A DNA stretch of 64,000 nt from an uncultured Erythrobacter sp. (GCA_947501215.1 CANMUS010000002.1:737726-801725); one strand, 5' to 3'; counted from the first letter of the stretch, positions 25,970 through 34,794 are shown. The notes: generated from the sequence alone by a model not told the origin. Numbers and translations are program-made.

Positions 25970-26563
25970 ATGACGAACCAACCGCACCCCTCTTCGTTCG
26001 CGCCCGCCGGCGATTCCGCTGCCGAGACGCTCCCTGCAACCCTCGATGGGTCCCCCGCCGCTCCCTCCCCATCCGAGCGCCACGATGGCTGGACGCCTGC
26101 CAGACAGGCCGCGTTCCTGCGCGAGCTTGGGGCGACGCATAATGTCTCTGCCGCGGCGAGGGCTGTGGGGATGGGGCGGCAGTCGGCCTACAAGCTGCGC
26201 GCGCGGCTACGCGGGACGCCATTCGACCGGGCGTGGGAGGCGGCCTTCGCCTCGCGCTTCGATGCACTGGCCGAGGCAGCGCTCGATCGCGCGCTCAACG
26301 GCGTCGAGGTTCCGCATTTCTACAATGGCGAGTTGATCGGCACCTCGCGCAAATACGACGAGCGGCTGACCTTGTCGCTGCTCGCCATGCGGCGCGAACT
26401 CGTGCGCAAGCCGAAATACGACTTCCTGCCCGAAGCCGCCTTTGAAACCGGCGATCTCGCCGCGCTGGCCGACCGGGTAGAGCAGGGGCCGCCAGAATGG
26501 CGGTCGAACGCCGATGCCGAATGCAAGGCCCTCAAGAAAGCGAAAAAGGCGAACGGTAAGTAA
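25970..26563 (+). CDS. Hypothetical protein with helix-turn-helix region
   Basis: A 197-residue protein. A Pro/Ala-rich start is followed by 'WTPARQAAFLRELGATHNVSA' split from 'AARAVGMGRQSAYKLRARL' (about 42-80), a homeodomain-like helix-turn-helix seen in sphingomonad proteins annotated only as hypothetical and in phage small terminases. The remainder ('FYNGELIGTSRKYDERLTL') also recurs in that group. The end is Lys-rich. ATG 25970 preferred over an upstream TTG. Function unknown. Confidence 0.7.
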   Translation: MTNQPHPSSFAPAGDSAAETLPATLDGSPAAPSPSERHDGWTPARQAAFLRELGATHNVSAAARAVGMGRQSAYKLRARLRGTPFDRAWEAAFASRFDALAEAALDRALNGVEVPHFYNGELIGTSRKYDERLTLSLLAMRRELVRKPKYDFLPEAAFETGDLAALADRVEQGPPEWRSNADAECKALKKAKKANGK

Positions 26564-26691
26564 GGTGCGGGGGCGGGGGCGGCCCTTGCAATGCCGCTTT
26601 TCCAAGAACGGAAAACTTCCTTTTGTAACAGCGGTTTAGCGCCTATCATGAGCGGGCGACAGAGTGTCGCCTTTGTCGCCGCAGTGTCGCC

Positions 26692-27483
26692 CTATCCGAA
26701 CACCGCCACGCACTGCATCCCGTCCAGCACCTGTTTGCCATCCGCGTTCCACAGCCGCAGCCGCTCGCTGGAATAGCCGGCATCGGCATGCTGGCTGGCA
26801 TTCTCGCTCAGCCACCAGCCGTCGCGGGTCGTCGGTTCGGTGTCGAGCAAGTTGAATGACCAGTTGATCGAGCTGATCGGGCCCTGCCGCTCCATCGCCC
26901 GCATCGCGCCGGGCGGCAGGACATCGCCGAGCAGGATCAGCTCGCTGACGGGATCGAGGCCCTCGCGCTCCGTCAGCCGCGCCCAGCGGCGCACCACCGG
27001 ATCGCCCGGCCCGCGCATCTTCTGCGCGCGCAGGATCTCGAAATTGTTCTGGATGAAGGCCGGGCCCTTGCCCTTCATCGCCGGCTCTTGCTCCTCCGGC
27101 GCGCCGGGCCAGTTCTCGACCGGGGCGGCGGGATGCACGGCATTAGGCTCGCGCGCGGTACCGAACAGCCAGAAAGCGGTGAGGGTGCATTTGCCCTCGC
27201 ACCAGATCTCGCTGCGCACCTGCGCCACGTTGCGGCCCTGGCGCACGATCTCGCGCCGCAGTTCGACCTCCGGCCCGGTCGGTGCGACGAACGCCACCTG
27301 TCCGGCGCGAAGCGGCGGGAGGTCGGGAAAGGCGCGCACGGCGGCGAGATACGCGATCAGCGCAGACGCGCCGCCATAGAGCGTGCGCCCCTGCATCCAG
27401 TTGTCGAGGCCGCTAAAACGGGTGGCGCCGCCTTCGGCAGTGATGGGGTCGATAAGATTGGCAAGGCTCATGCGCGCTGTCAT
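26692..27483 (-). CDS. Thioesterase family protein (double hotdog)
   Basis: A 263-residue acyl-CoA thioesterase-like protein. The first hotdog half has 'WMQGRTLYGGASALIAYLAA' and 'FVAPTGPEVELRREIVRQGR'; the second has 'ISSINWSFNLLDTEP' and 'GWWLSENASQHADAGYSSE', where Ser, Gln and the polar cluster match TesB-like folds. The substrate is unknown. Either Met1 (27483) or Met5 (27471) could be the start. Confidence 0.8.
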   Translation of the reverse strand: MTARMSLANLIDPITAEGGATRFSGLDNWMQGRTLYGGASALIAYLAAVRAFPDLPPLRAGQVAFVAPTGPEVELRREIVRQGRNVAQVRSEIWCEGKCTLTAFWLFGTAREPNAVHPAAPVENWPGAPEEQEPAMKGKGPAFIQNNFEILRAQKMRGPGDPVVRRWARLTEREGLDPVSELILLGDVLPPGAMRAMERQGPISSINWSFNLLDTEPTTRDGWWLSENASQHADAGYSSERLRLWNADGKQVLDGMQCVAVFG

Positions 27484-27598
27484 TGCGGCTGAGCGCGCGC
27501 GCGTCCAGAGTGACGTTACGTAAGGGTGTCACGCGGCGATTGCCAAGCCCGCGCAGAATCGCTAGTGCGCCGCTTCCCGTGCCGAGAGGCAAGGGCGA

Positions 27599-27672
27599 GG
27601 CCCGATGGCGGAGTGGTTACGCAGAGGACTGCAAATCCTTGCACGCCGGTTCGATTCCGGCTCGGGCCTCCA
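27599..27672 (+). tRNA. tRNA-Cys (GCA anticodon)
   Basis: A 74-base cloverleaf: GGCCCGA pairs with TCGGGCC, discriminator T, encoded CCA. The anticodon loop is CTGCAAA with GCA; the T-arm is CCGGTTCGATTCCGG. GCA reads UGC/UGU. Confidence 0.97.
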
Positions 27673-27692
27673 CTTCCCGCAGGCGGGAATGT

Positions 27693-27768
27693 GCCGCTTT
27701 AGCTCAGTTGGTAGAGCACATCATTCGTAATGATGGGGTCACGTGTTCGAGTCACGTAAGCGGCACCA
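27693..27768 (+). tRNA. tRNA-Thr (CGT anticodon)
   Basis: A 76-base cloverleaf: GCCGCTT pairs with AAGCGGC, discriminator A, encoded CCA. The anticodon stem ATCAT...ATGAT holds TCGTA with CGT, which reads ACG. It is 20 bases after tRNA-Cys, so the two may be co-transcribed. Confidence 0.97.
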
Positions 27769-27850
27769 CTTTACCCATCTCTCATTCGTCCGCCTCGCGG
27801 CTCGCGCCTCACGCTCGAGCCTGCAGATCGCCAGGCTTTGGCGGCCCGAC

Positions 27851-27866
27851 TAGTGCAATGGCACTA
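27851..27866 (+). promoter_or_regulatory. 16-bp operator before the CHASE2 kinase gene
   Basis: TAGTGCAATGGCACTA, a perfect inverted repeat (TAGTGC-N4-GCACTA), 87 bases before the kinase start. Related sites occur before peptide 2 and the exporter, so it is a good candidate for binding the NarL-type regulator at 30.5-31.1 kb. Confidence 0.65.
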
Positions 27867-27952
27867 TTTGCGGCATTGAGGCCGAGGATAGACAACCATG
27901 CGGTGGACGATCGGGTCACACCCGGTTGGCAAGCAGGGGGTCGAGGCGGAAA

Positions 27953-30151
27953 ATGGCATCAGGTTCGGCCAAAACATCCCTGTTGCGCATTTCGTCGCGC
28001 CGCGAGAAGGTGTTCTTTGCAACCGTCGCGGCTCTTTTCGCCCTGATCGCACCTTTGCAGCTATTTGCTCCCTACGACTGGATGCAGAGCATCGTATCCG
28101 CACATATCAACCAGAAGCCCTACGATGGGGATGGGGTCGTCGTCGCAATAGACGACGCGACCATTGCTGCCTCTCCGGAGGGCGAATGGACGCCGCAACA
28201 ACTCGCGGCGCTCCTCGATCGGATCGCGGCCGCAAAGCCTGCGCGGGTGGTGGTGGAAAACCAGTATCTCGATCCGGGAGAAACGCAGCGGACGGGCGCG
28301 CTTGCGCAGGCGCTGGCCCGCTTTACGGCCGCTCCCATCTGGGAAACCAGTCTGCCGACCGACGACCGGCAGGAATTGACCACCAGTTCCTTGCCACCGC
28401 CGGATGTCGAGTATTCCAAAGTCGCCCTAGCCGGAGAGGCCTTGCCGGGTCCCGCAACCATTCCGGCTGTAATGCCGATCAAGGCGACGTTCTCGCCCGC
28501 TCCTGTCTGGACGGTCTATACCGCCAGCGCTGCGACCGGCGTCTACCCCTCGGTGGCGAACCTGCTGGCAAATGGCAGCCGGCCGGGGGAGAACATCTTC
28601 AATATAGACGTCAGCTACGATCCGGAAACGGTGCCGGTGATAAGTGCAGGTTCCGTTTTGAAGGGTGAAGATTTTCGGCCCACTCTTGCAGGGCGAACGG
28701 TAGTAATCGGCCTCGTTACCGATGCCAGACGCGATTATGTGGCGACACCACACGATTTCTATACACCGAAGCCAATTATCACCCTACTGGCGGCTCAGAC
28801 CCTTCTCGACGGCCCGCCGGTTTACATCGACTGGCTCCCTGCTTTTCTAGTCGCGCTGTGTGGTGCTGCCGCCTGGCTGTTCCTGACCCCGGCGGTCGGG
28901 CGCACCGTGCTGTTCGCCAGCATCGTTTGCCTGGTCGTGGCACCGACGATCCTCGAAGCGCGGTTGATCTATCTGGAAAGTTCGGCCGCTGTCGTTTTCC
29001 TGGCTGTGCTGATGATCGGGCGGCTGTGGCAAAAAAGCGGCCACGCGGCGCGTGCCTATCGCGAGGCGGCGGAATCCAAATCGCGCTTCCTGGCCCAGGC
29101 CAGCCATGATCTGCGCCAGCCGATCCATGCGATCGGCTTGCTGGCCGACCGGCTCGAGCAGACACGGCTTTCAGCGCAACAAGGCGATATGGTCGCCAAG
29201 ATCTCGTGGTCCGTCGACAACGCGAGCAGGATGTTCCGGGTCCTGCTCGATATCGCCGCTATCGAAAGCGGTGCCTTGCAACCGGACATCGAGGCCGTTT
29301 CGATGAACGAGCTGCTGGCCAAGATCGATGGTCAGAACTCGCTGGCGGCCGAGCAGGCAGGGGTCGAGATCAGGTTCGTCCCCTGCGATGTCACGGTGCT
29401 GACCGACCGGGCGCTGATCGGCACCATGCTGCAAAACCTGGTATCGAACGCGATCAAATATTCGCGCGGCGGGCGGATCGTCGTCGGCTGTCGGCGGGTG
29501 CGCGGGCGGATGGCGATACACGTCGTCGATACCGGCAGGGGTATTTCGCAATCCGATCTCGCGCTCGTCAAAAAGGAATTTTATCGTGGCGGAAGCAATT
29601 CGCTGATGCGGAGCGACAACAAGGGGCTTGGCCTTTCGATCGTCAATCGCCTCGCTTCGCTACTCGACTTGAAGTTCACGATTAAATCGGAAGAAGGAAA
29701 GGGTACGTCGGCGATTATCAGCGGCCTCAAGGTGACCGATGCCTTGCCCGAGCTTGCTACGCCCAAATCCAGCCAAGGCCTTCCTCTCGAAGGATTGTCG
29801 GTTCGTATTGCGGATGACGATCCGGAATCGGTCGAGGCGACTGTAAAGGTGCTGAGCCAATGGGGTTGCGATGTACGCACGACCTTCAAACCTGCGACAG
29901 GCGACGTGACTGAGGCCGTTCTTCTTACCGATTTCGACTTCGGCGATGGCGAGACCCTAGCCGATCATGTTGCGGTATTGGAGCTGATACGCTCGAACGG
30001 CACGAGGATTGCAATCCTTTCGGGGCGCCATCCAGATCAGATCAAAGAGGAATTGCCGAACTTCCCGGGACTGGTTCTGACCAAGCCCTTACGTGCAGCC
30101 GAATTGCGATCCGCACTGATGTCCATGAAAGCAGGCGACGGGCGCAGATAA
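27953..30151 (+). CDS. CHASE2 hybrid sensor histidine kinase
   Basis: A 732-residue membrane kinase. One segment at about 22-40, then a periplasmic CHASE2 domain (about 45-280, 'DGDGVVVAIDDATI' and 'LAGRTVVIGLVTD'), then three segments (about 285-350). The cytoplasmic part has His385 in 'FLAQASHDLRQPIHAIG', an ATPase with 'NLVSNAIKYSRGG', 'DTGRGIS' and 'KGLGLSIVNRL', and a C-terminal receiver-like domain with 'IADDDPES', 'LLTDFDFGD' and 'LTKPLRA'. ATG 27953 has GAGG upstream. It lies before peptide 2 and near the NarL regulator, probably its partner. Confidence 0.88.
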   Translation: MASGSAKTSLLRISSRREKVFFATVAALFALIAPLQLFAPYDWMQSIVSAHINQKPYDGDGVVVAIDDATIAASPEGEWTPQQLAALLDRIAAAKPARVVVENQYLDPGETQRTGALAQALARFTAAPIWETSLPTDDRQELTTSSLPPPDVEYSKVALAGEALPGPATIPAVMPIKATFSPAPVWTVYTASAATGVYPSVANLLANGSRPGENIFNIDVSYDPETVPVISAGSVLKGEDFRPTLAGRTVVIGLVTDARRDYVATPHDFYTPKPIITLLAAQTLLDGPPVYIDWLPAFLVALCGAAAWLFLTPAVGRTVLFASIVCLVVAPTILEARLIYLESSAAVVFLAVLMIGRLWQKSGHAARAYREAAESKSRFLAQASHDLRQPIHAIGLLADRLEQTRLSAQQGDMVAKISWSVDNASRMFRVLLDIAAIESGALQPDIEAVSMNELLAKIDGQNSLAAEQAGVEIRFVPCDVTVLTDRALIGTMLQNLVSNAIKYSRGGRIVVGCRRVRGRMAIHVVDTGRGISQSDLALVKKEFYRGGSNSLMRSDNKGLGLSIVNRLASLLDLKFTIKSEEGKGTSAIISGLKVTDALPELATPKSSQGLPLEGLSVRIADDDPESVEATVKVLSQWGCDVRTTFKPATGDVTEAVLLTDFDFGDGETLADHVAVLELIRSNGTRIAILSGRHPDQIKEELPNFPGLVLTKPLRAAELRSALMSMKAGDGRR

Positions 30152-30160
30152 TACCGCAAC

Positions 30161-30176
30161 TAGTGCAAATTCACTA
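30161..30176 (+). promoter_or_regulatory. 16-bp operator before peptide 2
   Basis: TAGTGCAAATTCACTA, 13 of 16 identical to the site at 27851 and 71 bases before the peptide start. A further half-site TAGTGCAAG overlaps its right end. Confidence 0.6.
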
Positions 30177-30247
30177 GTGCAAGCTAGGCAAGCGCAATCC
30201 ATGCTGCTGTTATCAAAGGAGATCAGATTCGCAATCAGGAGGACGCG

Positions 30248-30406
30248 ATGAATAAGACGGCTGGTGAAATTTTGATCGAAGACGAGGTCGAACTCGTTGT
30301 CGGCGGCAATGACGAGACCGATACGTCGGTCGTCACGCCACCACCCCCAGGCCCGGAAGACATCCTCAACTGGATGCCGCCCTGGCGCTCTCCCATGCAA
30401 AGTTAA
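30248..30406 (+). CDS. Double-glycine leader peptide precursor 2
   Basis: A 52-residue peptide gene with a near-perfect ribosome site (AGGAGG). Residues 1-20 form a leader with Leu9 (-12), Glu13 (-8), Val14 (-7), Val17 (-4) and Gly19-Gly20, the same spacing as peptide 1. The 32-residue core starts 'NDETDTSVVTPPPPG' and ends 'ILNWMPPWRSPMQS': acidic first half, Pro run, then a Trp/Pro/Met tail. No Cys is present, so no disulfide or lanthionine. It sits between the sensor kinase and regulator genes, as peptide pheromone genes often do. The C39 exporter 1 kb away is its likely processing enzyme. Confidence 0.82.
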   Translation: MNKTAGEILIEDEVELVVGGNDETDTSVVTPPPPGPEDILNWMPPWRSPMQS

Positions 30407-30425
30407 ACAGAAATAATCTAGCCAA

Positions 30426-30455
30426 AAAGGTGCCGCTCGTGGGCGGCCCTTTCTA
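30426..30455 (+). terminator. Possible terminator after peptide 2
   Basis: AAAGG-T-GCCGC (30426-30436), loop TCGTGG, GCGGC-CCTTT (30443-30452), then a short T-rich run. It lies between peptide 2 and the convergent regulator gene and may serve both. Confidence 0.6.
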
Positions 30456-30501
30456 TTGCACGAGGCGGGATACGGCTGCGCGAACCGATGCTTTCGGCAG
30501 T

Positions 30502-31131
30502 TCAATGCACCCCGTATTTCATCGCCATGGCCGCTGCTGCCGTGCGGGTCTCCACGCGCAATTCGCGGAGCAGCGCCGAAACGTGAATGCGTACCGTGAA
30601 GGGCGATATGCCGAGGTCCTTGGCGATCTGCTTGTTGGAATGGCCATCGGCGATGCCGCGCAACACATCCATCTGACGCGGTGTCAGGCGCGAGAACTGC
30701 GATACCGAAGCGGCTTGCGCCAGACCGCTCCCGACGCTGACGTTGACGAACTCCCCCTCCATCACCGCGGCAATACCGTCACGGATCTGGTCCTGTGTGG
30801 CGGCCTTGCTGATGAAGCCGTCGACACCGCAGGCCATCACATTGTCGGTCGATCGCTTGTCGTCCGCCATCGAGATGACGACGATCGATGCCAGCGGGAA
30901 CTTGCGCCGCAACTGGGGGACCGCCGTTTCGATATCCATCCCCGGAAACCGCAGGTCCAGCAGGAAGAGGTTCGGGCTGTATCCGGCTTCGGCCGTCTCC
31001 AGCATTTCCTCGTAGGTGCCCGCCTGGTCGATCTTCGCATCGGGGTCGAGCTTCTTCAGGATCGAGCTGATCCCTTCGCGGAAAATCGGATGGTCATCCG
31101 CCACCATCATTCTGGCCGGTCTATTGTCCAT
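30502..31131 (-). CDS. NarL/FixJ-type response regulator
   Basis: A 209-residue regulator: receiver domain (about 1-120) with '[13 protein letters not shown]', phospho-acceptor Asp in '[10 protein letters not shown]' and Lys in 'GFISKAA', followed by a LuxR-type helix-turn-helix (about 140-200, '[20 protein letters not shown]', '[11 protein letters not shown]'). It probably receives phosphate from the CHASE2 kinase and binds the TAGTGC...GCACTA sites. It is divergent from the exporter operon. The start may be ATG 31131, or GTG 31152 which has GGGAG upstream. Confidence 0.9.
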   Translation of the reverse strand: MDNRPARMMVADDHPIFREGISSILKKLDPDAKIDQAGTYEEMLETAEAGYSPNLFLLDLRFPGMDIETAVPQLRRKFPLASIVVISMADDKRSTDNVMACGVDGFISKAATQDQIRDGIAAVMEGEFVNVSVGSGLAQAASVSQFSRLTPRQMDVLRGIADGHSNKQIAKDLGISPFTVRIHVSALLRELRVETRTAAAAMAMKYGVH

Positions 31132-31274
31132 CGGTCTGCGTTGCACTCTCACGACTTCAAACTCCCGCAATCATGCATCGGTAGGGGCCGCTGACCATAG
31201 CACATGACGACTATCGGTTGGCGATAGAAAACGGTCGCCGCCGCTTGCTTCGTGCCCGCATGCGGATCGCGGCA

Positions 31275-31290
31275 TAGTACATTCGCACTG
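31275..31290 (+). promoter_or_regulatory. 16-bp operator before the exporter operon
   Basis: TAGTACATTCGCACTG, 12 of 16 identical to the site at 27851 and 94 bases before the fusion protein gene. It lies in the 253-base divergent region between the regulator (31131) and exporter (31385), so it could control both. Confidence 0.5.
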
Positions 31291-31384
31291 TTGCCCGCAG
31301 TCGTTCGTTGCTGAAATCAGCAGGGCGGCATACTGATCGACAGTAGGCGCACCGGCATACAGGCGCGGGGGGGAATTCGGGTCG

Positions 31385-32617
31385 ATGACACAGCTCTTCC
31401 GCACGGAAGCTCTGCAACAGAAGAAGGATCGCCTGTCGGGCGAAGTGGCCATTGCCGTCCCGGTCAAATGGCAGCTGATCGGCTATCTCATCTTCGGCAG
31501 CCTCGCGGCGGCGCTGATCTTCCTCTCGCTGGCGAGCTACGCGCGGGTAGAGACCGTCACCGGCACAATCGTGCCGGACAAGGGTGTCGCATCGATCGTG
31601 CCCAACCGCCGCGGTGTCATCACCGAAATGCTGGTGGAGGACGGGCAGTTGGTCGGCATGGGCGAGACGTTGGTCGCGATCCGTGCCGAGGAAGACAGCG
31701 CATCCGGCGTGTCCGCACTGGCGATGACCGAACAGGCCATCGCGCAGCAGGACGCCAGCCTGCTTGCGCAGTTGACCGCGACCCAGCGCACCGCGTCGGC
31801 CCAGCGCAGCCAGATTTCTGTCCAGGCGGCAGGCCTGCGTACCGAAATCGACCAGTTGCAGTCGCAAATCGCGCTCCAGCGGGATCTCGTCAATTCGGCC
31901 GAAGCCGATCTCGAACGGGCCCGGCGGGTGGCGGAACGCGGCTTCATCAGCCAGCAGGACCTGCGCGCGCGGGAGGATGTGTATCTCTCACGTCGTCAGC
32001 AATTGTCGCAGCTCCAGCAATCGTTGACTTCGCGGCGGGCGACCCTGGCGGAGCTGACCAATAGTGCGGCGGGCATCTCGGCGCAGGCGGAAAGCCAGGC
32101 GGCGAGCATCGCGGCCTCGCGGGCGCAGGTGGCGCAGCAAGCCGCCTCCAATGCCGGCGCGCGATCCTATGCGCTGACGGCTCCGGTCGCTGGTCGGGTC
32201 ACTGCGCTGACCATGCGGGCAGGCCAGCTCGTCAGTCCGCAATCACCGGTCATGGCGATCGTGCCTGAAGGCTCGACATTGAGGGCCGAGCTTGCCGTGC
32301 CGAGCCAGGCGATCGGCTTCGTCGAGCCCGGTCAGGAAGTGCGGCTGGCAGTCGATGCTTTCCCCTACCAGCGCTTCGGTACGGTGACCGGCACGATCCG
32401 CACCGTCTCTTCCAGCGCGATCAGCCAGGCGCTGCCGAACGGCGCAGTCGTTTCGGTCTATCCGGTAATCGTGGACCTTTCGGCGAGCGAGATATCGGCT
32501 TTCGGGCGGATGGAGGAGCTGGTGCCGGGAATGTCGCTGACCGCCCGGATCGTGACCGAGAACCAGTCGCTGATCGAGTGGCTGTTCGAACCCCTCTTTG
32601 CAGTGCGGAACCGCTAG
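31385..32617 (+). CDS. HlyD-family periplasmic adaptor (membrane fusion protein)
   Basis: A 410-residue adaptor: membrane segment at about 30-50, short lipoyl-like half ('GTIVPDKGVASIVPNRRGVI'), a long coiled-coil hairpin (about 110-255, rich in Gln/Ala/Leu), then the second half with 'LTAPVAGRVTALTMRAGQLV' and a beta-barrel region. With the ABC transporter 1 base downstream it forms a type I peptide exporter. A TolC-like channel is needed but none is encoded alongside. Confidence 0.9.
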   Translation: MTQLFRTEALQQKKDRLSGEVAIAVPVKWQLIGYLIFGSLAAALIFLSLASYARVETVTGTIVPDKGVASIVPNRRGVITEMLVEDGQLVGMGETLVAIRAEEDSASGVSALAMTEQAIAQQDASLLAQLTATQRTASAQRSQISVQAAGLRTEIDQLQSQIALQRDLVNSAEADLERARRVAERGFISQQDLRAREDVYLSRRQQLSQLQQSLTSRRATLAELTNSAAGISAQAESQAASIAASRAQVAQQAASNAGARSYALTAPVAGRVTALTMRAGQLVSPQSPVMAIVPEGSTLRAELAVPSQAIGFVEPGQEVRLAVDAFPYQRFGTVTGTIRTVSSSAISQALPNGAVVSVYPVIVDLSASEISAFGRMEELVPGMSLTARIVTENQSLIEWLFEPLFAVRNR

Positions 32618-32618
32618 G

Positions 32619-34733
32619 ATGGAACTCGACCTCGGCCTCACCACCCGCAGCCGCGTGCGCCTCGTCCGGCAGACGGAGGTGGCGGAGTGCGGGCTCGCCA
32701 GCCTGACGATGGTCGCCAACTATCACGGGCTCGACATCGATCTCGGCACCATGCGGCGACGCTATTCGCCTTCGCTGCGCGGTGCTCCGCTGCGGGCGTT
32801 GATCAACCTCGCCGACCAGATCGGCCTGACCCCGCGCGCCGTGAAACTGCCGCTGGAAGAGCTCGGCAATCTGCACATGCCGGCGGTCCTGCACTGGGAC
32901 ATGAACCACTATGTGGTGCTGGAGGCGGTGAAGGGCGGCAAGGCCCTGATCCACAATCCCGACGGCCGCTCACGCTGGATGCCGCTGCTGGAGGTGTCCG
33001 AGCATTTTACCGGCGTCGCTCTGGAATTGCGCCCGAGCAGCGATTTCGATCGCAAGTCGCTGCGCGAACGGCTGAATCTATCGCAGCTCTGGCAGAGCAT
33101 GACCGGCCTCAAGCGGTCGCTCGCGCAGATACTGTTGCTCAGCCTGGTGCTGCAGGCCTTCGTTCTCGCTTCGCCCTATTACATGCAGGTTGCGATCGAC
33201 AGCGCCCTGCCCGCGCTGGACAACGATCTGCTGACGGTGCTCGCATTGGGGTTCGGCCTGTTCACAGTCATCAATGTCATGGCCAGCCTGTTGCGATCCT
33301 TCGTGCTGCTGAACGCAGGTACAAGTATCGGTTTCTCCCTCGCGTCCAATATCGCGCGCCGCCTGTTCCGCCTGCCGGTGGAATGGTTCGAGAAGCGCCA
33401 CACGGGCGACGTTCTTTCGCGCTTCCAGTCGATCACGCCTATCCAGTCGCTGCTGACACAGGGGGCGGTGGCGGCGCTGGTCGACGGGGTGATGGCGCTG
33501 CTGACGCTGGCGGTGATGTTCTATTACAGTCCGATGCTGGCCTTCATCGCGATCGTGGCTTTCGGCCTCTACGCGCTGGTGCGCGCGATCAGCTTTTCCT
33601 TCCAGCGCGAGGCGCAGGAAGCGAGCATCATTACCAAGGGCAAGGAACAGTCGACGCTGATCGAGACCGTCCGCGGCATGGTGACCCTGCGCCTGTTCGG
33701 CCGCGAGGCGCTGCGCCATGCGCTGTGGCAGACGCGGCTGACCGATGCGGTCAATTCCAATGTCCGGCTCGCGCGGATCGGCATCTGGCAGTCGACGGCC
33801 AATATGCTTATCTTCGGGATCGAGAACATCATCACGATCTGGCTGGCAGTCGGCTTCGTGATCGACGGCGCGGGCTTCAGCGTCGGCATGGTCTTCGCCT
33901 ATATCGCCTACAAGGGACAGTTCATCAGCAAGTCTGCCGCGCTGATCGACCAGGCGATCGCCTTCAAGATGCTCGGTCTGCACCTGGAGCGCCTGTCGGA
34001 CATCGCCCTCTCGCCCGAAGACCGCAGCTTCCAGCCCGGCACCGATGCCGTGACCGAGCTGAAGGGCAAGATAGAGATGCGCGACATCTTCTATCGCTAT
34101 TCGTCGAGCGACCCGATGGTGTTGCAGGGCGTCAGCCTGACCATCGAGCAGGGGGAGCACGTAGCGATCACCGGCCCCTCGGGCGGCGGCAAATCCACCT
34201 TGCTCAAGGTCATGCTCGGCCTTGTCGAGCCGGAAAGCGGCGAGGTGCTGGTCGACGGCATTCCGCTGCACCGCTTCGGCTACAAGAGCTTCCATTCGCA
34301 GACGGCCGCGGTGCTGCAGGAAGACAGCCTGTTTGCCGGATCGCTGGCCGACAATATCGCATTGTTCGATGACGAGGTCGATATGGAGCGGGTCATTTCC
34401 GCCGCGACCGCCGCCTCGATCCACGACGACATCATCCAGATGCCGATGCAGTACGAAACCCTGATCGGAGACATGGGATCGACGCTGTCGGGTGGTCAGA
34501 AGCAGCGCGTGATCCTGGCGCGTGCCCTGTATCGCCAGCCGAAGATCCTCTTCATGGACGAAGGCACCGCGCATCTCGACGCCCGCCACGAGCGCAAAGT
34601 GAACGAAGCGATATCCGCCATGGGTATCACCCGCGTGATCATCGCCCACCGCAAGGAAACCATCGAAGCGGCCGACCGCACGCTGGTGATGATGGGCGGG
34701 GCGATGGCCGAATGGCATGGCGAGGGCGCCTGA
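32619..34733 (+). CDS. Peptidase-containing ABC transporter (C39 leader peptidase)
   Basis: A 704-residue exporter of the bacteriocin type. The N-terminal C39 peptidase has an intact triad: Cys24 ('QTEVAECGLASL'), His97 ('WDMNHYVV') and Asp115 ('NPDGR'). A six-helix membrane domain spans about 160-440, followed by the ATPase: Walker A 'GPSGGGKST' (519-527), 'LSGGQKQR', Walker B 'ILFMDEGTAHLD', H-loop 'IIAHRKETI'. It should cut double-glycine leaders and export the cores across the inner membrane. The start is 1 base after the fusion protein stop. The two peptides at 24951 and 30248 are likely substrates. Confidence 0.93.
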   Translation: MELDLGLTTRSRVRLVRQTEVAECGLASLTMVANYHGLDIDLGTMRRRYSPSLRGAPLRALINLADQIGLTPRAVKLPLEELGNLHMPAVLHWDMNHYVVLEAVKGGKALIHNPDGRSRWMPLLEVSEHFTGVALELRPSSDFDRKSLRERLNLSQLWQSMTGLKRSLAQILLLSLVLQAFVLASPYYMQVAIDSALPALDNDLLTVLALGFGLFTVINVMASLLRSFVLLNAGTSIGFSLASNIARRLFRLPVEWFEKRHTGDVLSRFQSITPIQSLLTQGAVAALVDGVMALLTLAVMFYYSPMLAFIAIVAFGLYALVRAISFSFQREAQEASIITKGKEQSTLIETVRGMVTLRLFGREALRHALWQTRLTDAVNSNVRLARIGIWQSTANMLIFGIENIITIWLAVGFVIDGAGFSVGMVFAYIAYKGQFISKSAALIDQAIAFKMLGLHLERLSDIALSPEDRSFQPGTDAVTELKGKIEMRDIFYRYSSSDPMVLQGVSLTIEQGEHVAITGPSGGGKSTLLKVMLGLVEPESGEVLVDGIPLHRFGYKSFHSQTAAVLQEDSLFAGSLADNIALFDDEVDMERVISAATAASIHDDIIQMPMQYETLIGDMGSTLSGGQKQRVILARALYRQPKILFMDEGTAHLDARHERKVNEAISAMGITRVIIAHRKETIEAADRTLVMMGGAMAEWHGEGA

Positions 34734-34794
34734 TTGCCACCGGAGCGCTTTCAGGGTAAAGAGTTCGCAGCGTTTACGACTTAATGGGTGCGCA

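Noticed and set aside
25970..26563. Member of the peptide system
   Set aside because: The protein resembles ordinary sphingomonad hypotheticals, has no TAGTGC-type operator upstream, and shows no link to export or peptide processing.
24951..30406. Identity of the two peptides with the Caulobacter CdzC/CdzD glycine-zipper toxins
   Set aside because: The cores lack repeated glycine zippers; only the general export principle is shared.
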